Translations under genes and position numbers: made by a program
Shown: positions 40,705-49,405 of the stretch, piece after piece
How positions within the stretch are numbered: position 1 is the stretch's first letter
Layout of the letters: each line of letters opens with the position of its first letter
NCBI GenBank assembly: GCA_002327725.1
Contig: DCXP01000044.1
Coordinates: 1 to 56,405 of the forward strand
DNA length: 56,405 nt
Direction: 5' to 3'
Origin: Proteobacteria bacterium UBA2133
GTDB taxonomy: Bacteria > Pseudomonadota > Gammaproteobacteria > Arenicellales > UBA868
The notes under the pieces: model-generated
Seen by the model: the letters and a program-made list of their open reading frames with translations, nothing else
Told to the model about the DNA's origin: nothing
Database searches by the model: none

Positions 40705-41487
40705 TCACTCATGTCCCCAGGAACGCGGGCGGTGGCCGGTATAGTCATACAGGTACAGGATGACCTGCCATATCTGCTCCTCACTGAGAAAATCCTCCCA
40801 CACGGGCATTGAGGAAATCCATGGCGTCGCCTCCTTGGGCAGGCCGGGCCCGCCGGTCGCAATCCGCCAGAAAAGGAACGATTCCTGCAACTGGGCAATC
40901 GTTCCGATGTCCTGAAAGTTAAGCGGTACCGGATTCAACCCCTGGGCATAGGGGCCTTTGCCATCGAGTTTGTCGCCGTGGCAATACTGGCAGTTGCGGA
41001 TATAGACCTCTCCGCCGGCCGCGACCAGTTCACGGAACTGCTCGGGGTCGTCTTTTTCCAGATGGCGGTAGGGATTCTCCAGGCTCATCAGGTCGTAGCG
41101 CTTGCCGAAAATCTTCACCGAGGATGGCGGAGCCGGGTGGATCGAGCGCAGTTCCAGCGGCGGCTCATCGCTCGGTTGCATCTGCAGATAAACGCCGAGC
41201 GCAGCGAGTGCCGGCACCACAGTGAAAACCACGTTGCGCAGCCATCGCCGGGCCGGGTCTTCGACCAGTGCCCGGATCGGCCCCACCAGCTGTCCGGTAC
41301 TCTTCTCGGTCGCGGTGAATACCATCAGCACGCCGACGACCACAAAAAACATATACATCCCCATCAGGCTTCTGGGGATCGGCTGGCCCAGCCAGAGATC
41401 GAATATCAGCCAGAATCCTCCGTAAGTGCCGCCGATCACGAGGACCAGTTGTGCCAGGCGCGGCACCCGCAGTCGTTGATAGGTCAT
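40705..41487 (-). CDS. Membrane-anchored monohaem cytochrome c, three-helix type (unit A)
   Basis: 260 aa. Three helices occupy the first 105 or so residues (around 10-32, 38-57 and 80-100), then a cytochrome c domain with one CXXCH (CQYCHG, about residue 175) and a distal MPVW region for the Met ligand. The ending, GGPGLPKEATPWISSMPVWEDFLSEE in pattern, is shared with the paralogue at 47.4-48.4 kb. Its stop overlaps the start of the NxrC-like gene. No CydB is present in the cluster, and this protein may be the structural partner of the bd-like subunit. Confidence 0.8.
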   Translation of the reverse strand: MTYQRLRVPRLAQLVLVIGGTYGGFWLIFDLWLGQPIPRSLMGMYMFFVVVGVLMVFTATEKSTGQLVGPIRALVEDPARRWLRNVVFTVVPALAALGVYLQMQPSDEPPLELRSIHPAPPSSVKIFGKRYDLMSLENPYRHLEKDDPEQFRELVAAGGEVYIRNCQYCHGDKLDGKGPYAQGLNPVPLNFQDIGTIAQLQESFLFWRIATGGPGLPKEATPWISSMPVWEDFLSEEQIWQVILYLYDYTGHRPRSWGHE

Positions 41488-41489
41488 GT

Positions 41490-42308
41490 TCAGCGCTGGG
41501 ATGCCAGGTATTGCACCAGCAGTTGCAGTTCACCGGCATACATTTCCCCGGAGTAGGTCATCGGCATGATCGGCGGGTAACCCTCGGCAACCTCCGCTGC
41601 CGGGTCCAGAATCGCCCGGCGCAGATAGGCGGCATCCCGGGTTGCACCGATCCGGCTGAGATCAGGCCCGAGTTCGCCGCCTTCGCCGGATACCTTGTGA
41701 CAGGCCACACAGGCAAATCTCGCCAGAACTTCATCCGCGCTGGCCAGTGCAGCCCGGGGTGGCGCATCGGGTGTTTCCTGATCACTTGTTTCCGGCTCAG
41801 CCCCGGAGGGGATGGCAACCGTGACCTCAACGCCGGCGAGATCCTGCAGGTAAGCGACGATCGCATCGACCTCGACATCGGACAGGCCGATGCTGCCCGC
41901 CCGGGCACTCGGCATCGGGCTGACCGTGTCACCGCTGCCGGCCTTGCCGAATCCGGCTACCACATAAGCCGAGGGCTCGAGCAGTGACTCCACCAGATAG
42001 GCTTGTGCATCCGCCGCGCTGCCCTGGTAACGGGAATCGGCCAGCCGCTCGCCGGCAATAAGGGCCGACTGTTCCAGTAACGGCGCCCGTCCACCCACCG
42101 CGTTATGACACAGGGTGCAGGTCCCCTTGCCCTTAAACAGTTTTTCGCCCAGGGAGACAAACCGTTCCGGCGTCATCGCGGTCAGATCCAGCGGCTCAAT
42201 CACCGGCGGCGGTGCCGGCTTGATCTCCGGTATGCCGAAGTTGGAGAACCCGGCAAAAAAACCGATCATCAACAGGCTGAAGATCGTGACCTTGAGAAAG
42301 TGGCGCAT
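41490..42308 (-). CDS. Dihaem cytochrome c (unit A)
   Basis: 272 aa with an N-terminal signal anchor (about 5-25). Haem sites are CTLCH near residue 64 and CVACH near 203, with a Pro/Glu-rich linker between (EPETSDQETPDAPP). Each domain ends in a Met-containing loop (VSPMPSAR, PIMPMTYSG). The order and length parallel the dihaem protein of unit B (48.4-49.4 kb), but this one lacks the extra beta domain of that protein. It overlaps the bd-like oxidase gene by one base. Confidence 0.82.
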   Translation of the reverse strand: MRHFLKVTIFSLLMIGFFAGFSNFGIPEIKPAPPPVIEPLDLTAMTPERFVSLGEKLFKGKGTCTLCHNAVGGRAPLLEQSALIAGERLADSRYQGSAADAQAYLVESLLEPSAYVVAGFGKAGSGDTVSPMPSARAGSIGLSDVEVDAIVAYLQDLAGVEVTVAIPSGAEPETSDQETPDAPPRAALASADEVLARFACVACHKVSGEGGELGPDLSRIGATRDAAYLRRAILDPAAEVAEGYPPIMPMTYSGEMYAGELQLLVQYLASQR

Positions 42309-44176
42309 CAGCCTGCGGCCCCTTTCCAGAAACCTTCACTGGGCGTCCTGCGGCCACTGACCTGGCTCAGCCAGAAAACAAAGATCACCAGCACCATGAA
42401 CGCGATGGTGCCGACTGAGACAACGTTGGCGGCATAGCCGAGTGTCGGCGTGTAGGCATCCGGGGAGGCGTCGCGAAAGACATCCGTGACATGCCAGTGT
42501 TGCCGGATTCCCGAGCGGATATAGCCCATCAGTCCCATCAGCCAGGTAAACGCCACCGCCAGGAGGAACAACGCATACTGGGCCCGGTTGGGCACCCTGC
42601 CCCAGTTGAGCGGTGCAACCTCGCGCGCGCCGCGGTACATCAGCGAATCCAGCGTGATGCTGACCACAATAATGATCAGGGTCGTCATCACCTGGGGAAT
42701 GGAGGCTGCTACTTTGTACACGGTATTGGTGAAATAACCGTGGTAGATGCCGAGAAACAGGAGGTTGGCGATGCCGGCTGTATAAAGGGCCAGCTGGGCT
42801 GCGTTGCCGGCCTTGACCCAGCTCACCGTGGCGATGCGGTTGGACCGGCGGTAGAAAAGAAAACTGACCGCGGTAGCCAGGATCATGATATTCACGGCGG
42901 TATTCTTGGCCGGCATGATCCCGAGCGGCCCGAGATACTTGTGGTAGGGCCCGCCCAGCGCCTTCAACTCCTCATTCGTCAACACCAGCGTGTGCGGGGT
43001 AAACCAGACCAGAAAACTGCCGATGATGGCAATCGCCAGATACTTGATGTAGCAATGGTAACGGGCCGCGCCGTCACTGCGTCCCATCCCGCACCAGAGG
43101 TAATAATTTGCAGAAAGAAACAGGGTGCCGATCAGGACCGCCTGGATGATGAAGAGCCAGGCAAAAATGCCGCCCATCAGGGTGATGCCCATCTGCTGGC
43201 TGTAGGCGTAGATTTCCGCCGCGAGGTAATAACCGGCAAACGGCAGTGGCAACAGTGCCAGGATAGCAACGAAATTGGCGTTGTACCCCATCCAGTCGTA
43301 GTGTGCCCGTTCTTCCGGCCGGGTCGCGCTGAGAAAGCGAAAGGCCGCGTAGGCGCCGACAATCGAGCCGCCATAGGCGATATTGGCTATGAAACGGTGC
43401 AGGTTGATCGGGTTCCACAGGTAGTTGTGCATCGCCGTCCAGGCATCTCCGGCAAACAGTCCGGCCGGATCGACCCCCGCAGGACTCATCATGAACGTCA
43501 CCCAGCCGTTGGCGAGGAACATCAGCGTAGTACCGACGGCGTTCAGCACCAGCCCGACGGTCAGGTGCAGCCACTTGCGGAAGCCTCCCTGCAGCCAGTG
43601 CCAGCCATAGTAGTAAAGGTACAAGGCCGCGCTTTCCGCAAAAAACGCCAGAGCGTAGTAGAACATGCTCTCGCCGAAGATCCGGCTCAGGTAAGAGAAG
43701 AGGTCCGGGTAGAACACGATCAGGCTGAACAGCAGCAGGCCGCCGAGGATCGCAGTCAACGAGTACGCGGTGATACTGATCTTGATGAATTCGTAGGCCA
43801 TGTCGTCGTAGCGCTTGTCCCGGGTCTTCATGCCGATCGCTTCGATGATAAAAACGAAGATCGGTACCGCAAGCACGAACGCCGCAAACCACAGGTGCAG
43901 CTGGGCGACCAGCCAGACCGCAACCCGGGCATTGACGCCCCGGATCGACGGATAGTCAGCCGCGGTCAGTTCCGGCGCCGCAATCCCGGATAACCCGCCA
44001 TCCAGCGCGGTGGAGGCCGCCGCGGGCGGCGAACCGGTCACTGCGGCCAGGAGTTCAGTCGGCACGCCAAGCCATAACAACACCGACGCCAGGCCTGCGA
44101 CCAACAGCACCGTTCGGCTCCGGCATGCGCCCAGGACACCCTTTACGATAGCGACAGGTAACTGCGTCGAGTTCAT
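42308..44176 (-). CDS. Cytochrome bd-like oxidase subunit I homologue (unit A)
   Basis: 622 aa, about 14 helices. It is a divergent CydA homologue: the haem-ligand helix AQLHLWFAAF (His94), the AESAALYLYYYGWHW segment, FLANGWVTFMMSPAGVD in place of the canonical ANSWMQTPVG, and HRFIANIAYGGS. ATG at 44176 (MNSTQLP) is preferred over an upstream in-frame start that would cover a micropeptide gene. Canonical CydB and CydX are absent. The closest described family I know is the bd-like oxidase of nitrite-oxidising Nitrospira. Whether it reduces O2 or passes electrons to or from cytochrome c cannot be told from sequence. Confidence 0.8.
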   Translation of the reverse strand: MNSTQLPVAIVKGVLGACRSRTVLLVAGLASVLLWLGVPTELLAAVTGSPPAAASTALDGGLSGIAAPELTAADYPSIRGVNARVAVWLVAQLHLWFAAFVLAVPIFVFIIEAIGMKTRDKRYDDMAYEFIKISITAYSLTAILGGLLLFSLIVFYPDLFSYLSRIFGESMFYYALAFFAESAALYLYYYGWHWLQGGFRKWLHLTVGLVLNAVGTTLMFLANGWVTFMMSPAGVDPAGLFAGDAWTAMHNYLWNPINLHRFIANIAYGGSIVGAYAAFRFLSATRPEERAHYDWMGYNANFVAILALLPLPFAGYYLAAEIYAYSQQMGITLMGGIFAWLFIIQAVLIGTLFLSANYYLWCGMGRSDGAARYHCYIKYLAIAIIGSFLVWFTPHTLVLTNEELKALGGPYHKYLGPLGIMPAKNTAVNIMILATAVSFLFYRRSNRIATVSWVKAGNAAQLALYTAGIANLLFLGIYHGYFTNTVYKVAASIPQVMTTLIIIVVSITLDSLMYRGAREVAPLNWGRVPNRAQYALFLLAVAFTWLMGLMGYIRSGIRQHWHVTDVFRDASPDAYTPTLGYAANVVSVGTIAFMVLVIFVFWLSQVSGRRTPSEGFWKGAAG

Positions 44177-44196
44177 TTGCGGGTCACCGGTGCATG

Positions 44197-44313
44197 TCAG
44201 GGATGAAAAAACAGGGTCAGCCCGTTCAATTTCATAACCAGAAGATCCAGGCCCAGAAACGCCAGGCTGCAGAGCGCCAGCGTGAGGACAAACCAAAGGG
44301 ACGCGCTATTCAT
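44197..44313 (-). CDS. Single-helix micropeptide 3 of the respiratory cluster
   Basis: 38 aa (MNSASLWFVLTLALCSL...), almost entirely one transmembrane helix followed by a short tail ending LTLFFHP. A strong GGGGAGCAG site lies 5 bases before the ATG. It ends 20 bases before the start of the bd-like oxidase gene, the usual place of CydX/CydY-type peptides or CcoQ/CcoH-type helpers. A structural subunit of the oxidase is likely; there is no sequence match I can claim. Confidence 0.65.
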   Translation of the reverse strand: MNSASLWFVLTLALCSLAFLGLDLLVMKLNGLTLFFHP

Positions 44314-44379
44314 GTGCTGCTCCCCGGCGTACCGGCCTGCTTCGGGCCGGCCGCAACCGCCACCCGTCCGGTGCCGTTT

Positions 44380-44550
44380 TCATTCGCGCCCTGCCAACGG
44401 GTAATCGGCTGCAGCATGTGCTTCGACATCGCCCAGAAAGCACCAGAAAAATACCAACACGGCAACCGCAACGATGGTAAACAGCGCCGGGCCGGCCCAC
44501 GACGGAATCAACGAGCGCGTGGAGGTAGTTGTTGCTCTCGGTTGTGACAT
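44380..44550 (-). CDS. Single-helix micropeptide 2 of the respiratory cluster
   Basis: 56 aa: a basic, Thr/Ser-rich head (MSQPRATTTSTR), one helix at about 19-40 (LFTIVAVAVLVFFWCF), and a periplasm-like acidic tail (DVEAHAAADYPLAG). CGGAAA precedes the ATG. It lies between the other two small genes in the same direction. Confidence 0.6.
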   Translation of the reverse strand: MSQPRATTTSTRSLIPSWAGPALFTIVAVAVLVFFWCFLGDVEAHAAADYPLAGRE

Positions 44551-44578
44551 GGTTTCCGGATTCGCTTTCCCGACACCC

Positions 44579-44686
44579 TCAGAGCACATAGAAGTACAGG
44601 ATCAGTGCGATGACGACCACATTGATCCCGACACCGGACAGGATCACGATGTCCACCAAGCGCTTTTTCCAGGTTTTGACGGCCAT
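44579..44686 (-). CDS. Single-helix micropeptide 1 of the respiratory cluster
   Basis: 35 aa: a basic start (MAVKTWKKRLVD) and one helix running to the C-terminus (IVILSGVGINVVVIALILYFYVL in pattern). It starts 13 bases after the stop of the monohaem cytochrome gene and 28 bases separate it from the next micropeptide. GCGGGA is a weak ribosome site. Its size and positive-inside start are typical of small oxidase subunits. Confidence 0.6.
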   Translation of the reverse strand: MAVKTWKKRLVDIVILSGVGINVVVIALILYFYVL

Positions 44687-44699
44687 GGGTCCCGCGGCA

Positions 44700-45068
44700 T
44701 CAGCCCGTTTTGCCGGTGCAGTTGCACAACTGACGCAGGTACTCCACCAGCGCCTTGATTTCGGCATCGTTCAAGGTCTTTCCCCACGGCGGCATCATCG
44801 GCGACTTGTCTGCAATCGGCCCGCCATCGATGATCACGTTGCGGATGTCGGCGTCTGACAGTTTGTTCATCTCGGCGGTCTTGGTGAAGTCTCGAGGATC
44901 AACCGGGAAGTCCCCGGTGACGTTGGGCCCGTCCCCCTTGCCCTCGATGCCGTGGCATTGCGCACAATAGAACCGGAACAGGGTTTCACCGTCTGCCGCC
45001 AGCGTGCTCCCGGCAATGCCCGGGCCCAGGGCCAGCGCCAGCAGCGCGGTCAGAAATCGTCTGGTCAT
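44700..45068 (-). CDS. Periplasmic monohaem cytochrome c
   Basis: 122 aa with a cleavable signal peptide (MTRRFLTALLALALGPGIAGSTLA). One haem site CAQCHG near residue 36, with the Met ligand probably in KSPMMPPWG near 91. It ends LRQLCNCTGKTG, an unusual Cys-rich tail that is not a haem motif. As a small soluble carrier between the two units it could shuttle electrons between the dihaem cytochromes and the bd-like proteins. Confidence 0.85.
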   Translation of the reverse strand: MTRRFLTALLALALGPGIAGSTLAADGETLFRFYCAQCHGIEGKGDGPNVTGDFPVDPRDFTKTAEMNKLSDADIRNVIIDGGPIADKSPMMPPWGKTLNDAEIKALVEYLRQLCNCTGKTG

Positions 45069-45085
45069 TTTCGCTCTCCAGTCTT

Positions 45086-45748
45086 TTACTTGAAAGTGGC
45101 CACGTGTGCCGCTACGTTTTTCATGTCTTTGTCGCTCAACACCCCGACAAAGACCGGCATCATCTTGACCGGCTTGAATACCTTGGGCTCGCGCAGATAA
45201 GCCAGCACCCAGTCGGGATTCAGCCGCTCGCCGGCACCGACCAGCGAAGGCCCGGATAGCCCGCCCGAGAATTTCTTCTTGGTCGGGAACTGGTGACAGC
45301 CGCTGCAGGGCATCTTCTTGATGAATATCAACTTGCCCTTGAGGTTCTTTTTCTTCACCTTGACGGCCCCGGCCTCGACAACGTCAGAGGTGAGACTCAT
45401 CAGGTAGTCGGCAACCGGCCCAGCCTGATCCGCGTTAAGTGCCGGATGCCCGCCCGGGCTCGGCTCCATGACCGAGTTGAATTTCATTGGCCGGATAGGC
45501 TGTGGGTCCTGCAGCCATGCTTCCAGCCAGGGTTGCTGAAACTTGCTGCCGGCGTACCACAGTTCCGGACCTTTCTTGGCCAGCTGATCGGCGATGCTCT
45601 TCTCAGTGGCCGGGCCCTGGGTGTAGTGGCACGACTGGCATCCGGTCTCTTCAAAAGCCGCCTGACCCGCTGCCGTATCGGCCCGGGCAACCGTGCTGGC
45701 CATCATCAGCAGAATCAGGCCGGGGAATGCGTGTGCTGCTCTTTTCAT
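45086..45748 (-). CDS. Periplasmic dihaem cytochrome c
   Basis: 220 aa. Signal peptide from the ATG at 45748 (MKRAAHAFPGLILLMM), with a GAGGAC site; an open extension to 45814 is not used. Haem sites are CQSCH near residue 37 and CSGCH near 148. A Lys-rich loop (VKVKKKNLKGK) precedes the second site. Met ligands are plausible at PMKFNSVM and VKMMPVF. It begins 50 bases after the NxrC-like gene of unit B and does not have a counterpart in unit A. Confidence 0.83.
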   Translation of the reverse strand: MKRAAHAFPGLILLMMASTVARADTAAGQAAFEETGCQSCHYTQGPATEKSIADQLAKKGPELWYAGSKFQQPWLEAWLQDPQPIRPMKFNSVMEPSPGGHPALNADQAGPVADYLMSLTSDVVEAGAVKVKKKNLKGKLIFIKKMPCSGCHQFPTKKKFSGGLSGPSLVGAGERLNPDWVLAYLREPKVFKPVKMMPVFVGVLSDKDMKNVAAHVATFK

Positions 45749-45797
45749 CGTCACTGTCCTCTTGCTGTTGGGAACCACGAACCTCCCGGTGATATCG

Positions 45798-47435
45798 CTA
45801 GTTTTGTGCTGCAAGGCGCAACCGCTCCCTGCGCACCAGCCACAGCCCCAGTCCGCCGCTCAGCAGCACTGCCAACAGGGTGTAGAGGTACACTGTGGGC
45901 GGCACCGGTGCTTCCAGAATCACGCTGTGCCAGGTGGACAGGCTCATGATCAGTCCATGTTCGCCATTCGAGCCATCCCAGGCATTCAACGCCAGTGGAA
46001 TAAACCGCCCTTTGACAAACTGAATGTCGTTGCGGTCCTCGGTCTGCAGCGGCCGGCGCATGACGACGCGCCAGCGGCCCTGATCCCAACTCGCGTTGGC
46101 ACTGACCTGCTGCGCTTCTGCAGCCTGCACTTTCGGCGGCTGTTTCCAGCCGCGGGCATTGCTCTCCCGTATTTCGGGATACCCGGCCTGGTCCTGGTCC
46201 GAGTGCCACTGCCACAGGTGTACCGGGTTGGATGAGTCACCGCGGAAGAAGTGAGGCTTCTTGGTCCCCTCCGGCAGTTTCACCGGGAACTGCAGCGCTA
46301 CCGCATCTCTGAAGGTCTCCAGCTGCCGCGGGGCCATTCCGTTGGCGGCAACATAGGAACTGAATGCCCCGACACGGGAAATCTCCTGCGGATCGATTTC
46401 GGCCTCACCGCGATGCGTGACATCCACGAACGGGTCGTCCCACTGTATCAGGAACGCAATCTCCGTCTGGTTGAAAAGCGCACGGATGGTCGCCATTTCG
46501 ATGCTGGGATTCTGCCAGCGCGGCGCGGCAATCACCTGCCCGGTCAGACGAACGTCCATAGGCTCGGCTGCAAGCCAGGTTTCATCCGCCGGGTCCGGGG
46601 GGATCTCCCCTTCTATTTCGTGAGCTTTGAGTACCTGGTGATCGGTGAGCTGATGCTGGAGTGACTTGATAAAGTTTGCCAGTGCCCAGCGCTCCTGCTC
46701 ACTCAGGGCATCGGCGAACGAGGGCATCGGCGTACCATTGATCCCGGTTGAAAAACGCATGTAAATGTCTTCAACTTCCGTACCCGCCTTGATTTTCCAC
46801 GGGTGGGTGACGTTACGGATACGGATCGGAAAACCCCAGTCATCGGTGCGGTCAAAGGATTCCTGGCCGTCGCCGCGCCCGAGTTTGCCGTGACACTCCC
46901 AGCACTTGGCGTGCTCAAACACTTCTTTGCCCTCGGCCACCAGGGCCTCGCTGTAAGGCGGCCGCTCACTGGGCAGGGTCACCACCAGGCCGTTCTCGAC
47001 CGGATCCAGTTCCGGATCCTCAAACTCGACGGCAAAGGTCTTGATGTAATCGATCACCGCCCAGCGTTCGGCCTCGTCCAGGCCGTTCTTGATCAGATCG
47101 CTGTCAAAGGCCTGCATTGCGGTACCGGGCAGACCGCGGCTCACGGTGCGGAACAGATCCTCGTCCAGCGGCAATTCACCACTTTGCGTTGTGCGGAACT
47201 TGAAGGTGCCGAGCGTGAAATCCCTCGGCCGCGGGTCGAGGGCATCGGCGGCCGGGCCATTGCCGTCACCGAGCAGGCCATGGCAGAAACTGCAACGCTG
47301 CAGATAGATTTGCGCCCCTTGTACCAGGCTGGCGTCAGTCGCCCCGGGCTTTGGCCCGCTGGGCAGCTCCGCGCTGATCGCCGCGGCCGAAGCCAGCAGC
47401 AGAGCGGCAAGGACTCCAAGCATGCGGCACCTCAT
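45798..47435 (-). CDS. Dihaem cytochrome c with NxrC/ethylbenzene-dehydrogenase-type haem b domain (unit B)
   Basis: 545 aa. Signal peptide (about 1-22), haem c sites at 48-52 (CSFCH) and 178-182 (CWECH), EB_dh domain (about 290-510) with AWDGSNGE, and a C-terminal anchor helix (about 515-535). It has the same layout as the unit A protein at 39.1-40.7 kb, including the shared PRDFTxxxxKxRTT and MPSF-DxxSEQRW-type blocks. The ATG at 47435 overlaps the stop of the three-helix cytochrome gene. Two such subunits beside one molybdoenzyme gene suggest alternative electron outlets. Confidence 0.85.
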   Translation of the reverse strand: MRCRMLGVLAALLLASAAAISAELPSGPKPGATDASLVQGAQIYLQRCSFCHGLLGDGNGPAADALDPRPRDFTLGTFKFRTTQSGELPLDEDLFRTVSRGLPGTAMQAFDSDLIKNGLDEAERWAVIDYIKTFAVEFEDPELDPVENGLVVTLPSERPPYSEALVAEGKEVFEHAKCWECHGKLGRGDGQESFDRTDDWGFPIRIRNVTHPWKIKAGTEVEDIYMRFSTGINGTPMPSFADALSEQERWALANFIKSLQHQLTDHQVLKAHEIEGEIPPDPADETWLAAEPMDVRLTGQVIAAPRWQNPSIEMATIRALFNQTEIAFLIQWDDPFVDVTHRGEAEIDPQEISRVGAFSSYVAANGMAPRQLETFRDAVALQFPVKLPEGTKKPHFFRGDSSNPVHLWQWHSDQDQAGYPEIRESNARGWKQPPKVQAAEAQQVSANASWDQGRWRVVMRRPLQTEDRNDIQFVKGRFIPLALNAWDGSNGEHGLIMSLSTWHSVILEAPVPPTVYLYTLLAVLLSGGLGLWLVRRERLRLAAQN

Positions 47436-48400
47436 CAATGGGACTCCGGTATCCGCGGGGTTTTCTGCGCCAGATCGTACTCTGCGAGGATAATCTTCCA
47501 ACGCTCCTCTTCGCTGAGATTGAGCTTCCATACCGGCATCGCCGAGTCCCAGGGCGTCGCCTCGGTTGGCAGGCCGGGTCCCCCGTTACTGACGCGCCAG
47601 AAGGTATAACCTTCCACGATCGTCTCGATCGTTCCGTTGTCGGTGAAGTTGATCGGACGGAGTTTGAAACCGTCGGCCATCGGCCCGTCGCCCGCGACAC
47701 TGTCTCCGTGGCAGGGACGGCAGTTCATGGAATACAGGGCCCGGCCCTCAAACAGATGTTTTTCCAGCAGCGCTGCGCGCGCCGAAGTGCGACTGACACT
47801 GCCCGCCTGCAGTTCGCGCAGGAAGGTGCGCACGGGTGCTGTAGCAATAGCCTCAAGCATGTGGGCGGGCTCGGTGTAGTCAGCCCAACTCTCCAGGTCC
47901 GTCAGCAACTGGGGGATGAAGCTGACCTCGTTAGCCTGCGCCTGCGCAATGAAGGCATCGACCTCGGCGTCGGACGGACTGGCGAAGGGATTTTTCAGAT
48001 CCTCGTTCTTCTTGGGAAAATTCGACGAGGGGTGCTGAATGCGCAGCGAGGAGGGTTGCTGCACCTTGGGTATCGTGACATCGTAAACCTGCCACCCGAC
48101 AAGTCCCGGTACCACGATCAGTCCCAGAGCCCGCGTGACCTTGCCATACTCGCCGCGCAGGAAACGCTGGATCGGGTCAAGAAATTCTGCCAGGTGCTCC
48201 TCGGAGAAGGTGACCAGCAGGAACAGTGCGATGATCGTCAACAGCATGTAGATGAACATCAGCGTACCGGGCACCGTCAACGGGAACGGTAGACCGGTGA
48301 TCTGTCGGGACACTACCGGGATGCCCCATTTCACCAGGGCATAGACCAGGACCAGGCTCAGGACAACAGTCCAGAAACGAAGGGTCCGGGGCTTTTTCAT
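47435..48400 (-). CDS. Membrane-anchored monohaem cytochrome c, three-helix type (unit B)
   Basis: 321 aa. Three N-terminal helices (about 9-27, 43-63 and 88-108), then a longer linker than the unit A paralogue (about 60 extra residues, SPSDAEVDAFIAQAQ region), then one cytochrome c domain with CRPCHG near residue 229. The ending GGPGLPTEATPW followed by MPVWKLNLSEEE is nearly the same as in unit A. Start and stop overlap both neighbours, so unit B is translationally coupled. Confidence 0.82.
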   Translation of the reverse strand: MKKPRTLRFWTVVLSLVLVYALVKWGIPVVSRQITGLPFPLTVPGTLMFIYMLLTIIALFLLVTFSEEHLAEFLDPIQRFLRGEYGKVTRALGLIVVPGLVGWQVYDVTIPKVQQPSSLRIQHPSSNFPKKNEDLKNPFASPSDAEVDAFIAQAQANEVSFIPQLLTDLESWADYTEPAHMLEAIATAPVRTFLRELQAGSVSRTSARAALLEKHLFEGRALYSMNCRPCHGDSVAGDGPMADGFKLRPINFTDNGTIETIVEGYTFWRVSNGGPGLPTEATPWDSAMPVWKLNLSEEERWKIILAEYDLAQKTPRIPESH

Positions 48401-49401
48401 TGCGCCGCTTCCTCCGCCGATGCATCGTCGCCTTTCTGCATCATCAGGTAGGCCAGCACATCCTGGAAATCCTTGACCGTCAGCATTTCAGTCAGATCAT
48501 CGGGCATGATGCTGGCGCCGTCATCTTGCTCGATCTCACGGATATCGTCGCGGGGAATCACCGTAATCTCGCCGCTGGCCTTGGTGATCTGGACTTCCGC
48601 AGGCGTATCTGAGGACTTGAGCCCGACATGCTTTCGCTCATCGGACTTGGTAACCACCACCCAGGTCTCATAACCATCGCTGATCTTGCGCGCCGGACGC
48701 AGGATAGATTCGGAAATGAATTTCAGGCCTTTTTCACCGATACCGGATAGATCAGGGCCAATATCACCGCCCTCCCCCGCAAGCGCATGGCAGTCGGAGC
48801 AGGAGTCAACGAACATTTCCTCACCGTTTCCCGGATCGCCGCCACCGGCGGCGCTCGCCGCCGCAATCCGGGCATAGTAGGTCTGACTCAACTCACCCGG
48901 GTTTTCGATGTTCTCCAGATCGAGATCGCCTCCCTGGCTCTGCAGGTACGCGATGACCGCTTTGATCTCCTTGAGGTTCAGTGAAATCGGCGGCGCATAG
49001 ACGATGGCCATCTCGTTCTTATAACCCTCAACCAGGTAGGCATCGGGCTTGGCCAGACTCTCAACCAGGTAATCGGTGCTGCTGTAGTGCGTACCGGTCT
49101 CTTCCGAGCGTTCCCTGGCGCGCTCCTCGGCCCGCGCGCCGATGGGTAACGGGAACTTCTCACCGAACTGGCCGAGGTTCGGGCAACGGACTGCGCTTCC
49201 CTCTCCGCCGAGGCTATGACAGGTGAAACAACGGCCCCTGCCCCAGAAAATGGCTTCGCCTCCTTCAGGTGTCACTTCCACCACACTCGCCGCTTTTCGT
49301 TCACCGCCGGTCATGGCGGTGATTGACTGCCCGACCCACAGGTAAGCGCCCAACACCACCAGCAGGAACACGAATACCTTCCCGATGACACTGACGTGCA
49401 T
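48397..49401 (-). CDS. Dihaem cytochrome c with planctomycete-type C-terminal haem domain (unit B)
   Basis: 334 aa with a signal anchor (about 5-27). First haem site CFTCH near residue 58; second, CSDCH near 200, lies in a domain that continues with ILRPARKISDGYETWVVVT, GEITVIPRDDIREIE, IMPDDLTEMLT and DVLAYL. That pattern is the putative haem-binding domain first noted in Pirellula and Verrucomicrobium (TIGR02603). The ATG at 49401 (MHVSVIGK) is used; upstream open sequence overlaps the oxidase gene. Its counterpart in unit A is shorter and lacks this beta-rich insert. Confidence 0.82.
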   Translation of the reverse strand: MHVSVIGKVFVFLLVVLGAYLWVGQSITAMTGGERKAASVVEVTPEGGEAIFWGRGRCFTCHSLGGEGSAVRCPNLGQFGEKFPLPIGARAEERARERSEETGTHYSSTDYLVESLAKPDAYLVEGYKNEMAIVYAPPISLNLKEIKAVIAYLQSQGGDLDLENIENPGELSQTYYARIAAASAAGGGDPGNGEEMFVDSCSDCHALAGEGGDIGPDLSGIGEKGLKFISESILRPARKISDGYETWVVVTKSDERKHVGLKSSDTPAEVQITKASGEITVIPRDDIREIEQDDGASIMPDDLTEMLTVKDFQDVLAYLMMQKGDDASAEEAAQ

Positions 49402-49405
49402 GGTG

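Noticed and set aside
42491..43993. A 500-codon plus-strand frame opposite the unit A bd-like gene
   Set aside because: Antisense shadow of a hydrophobic protein, giving a charged, repetitive translation with no family features.
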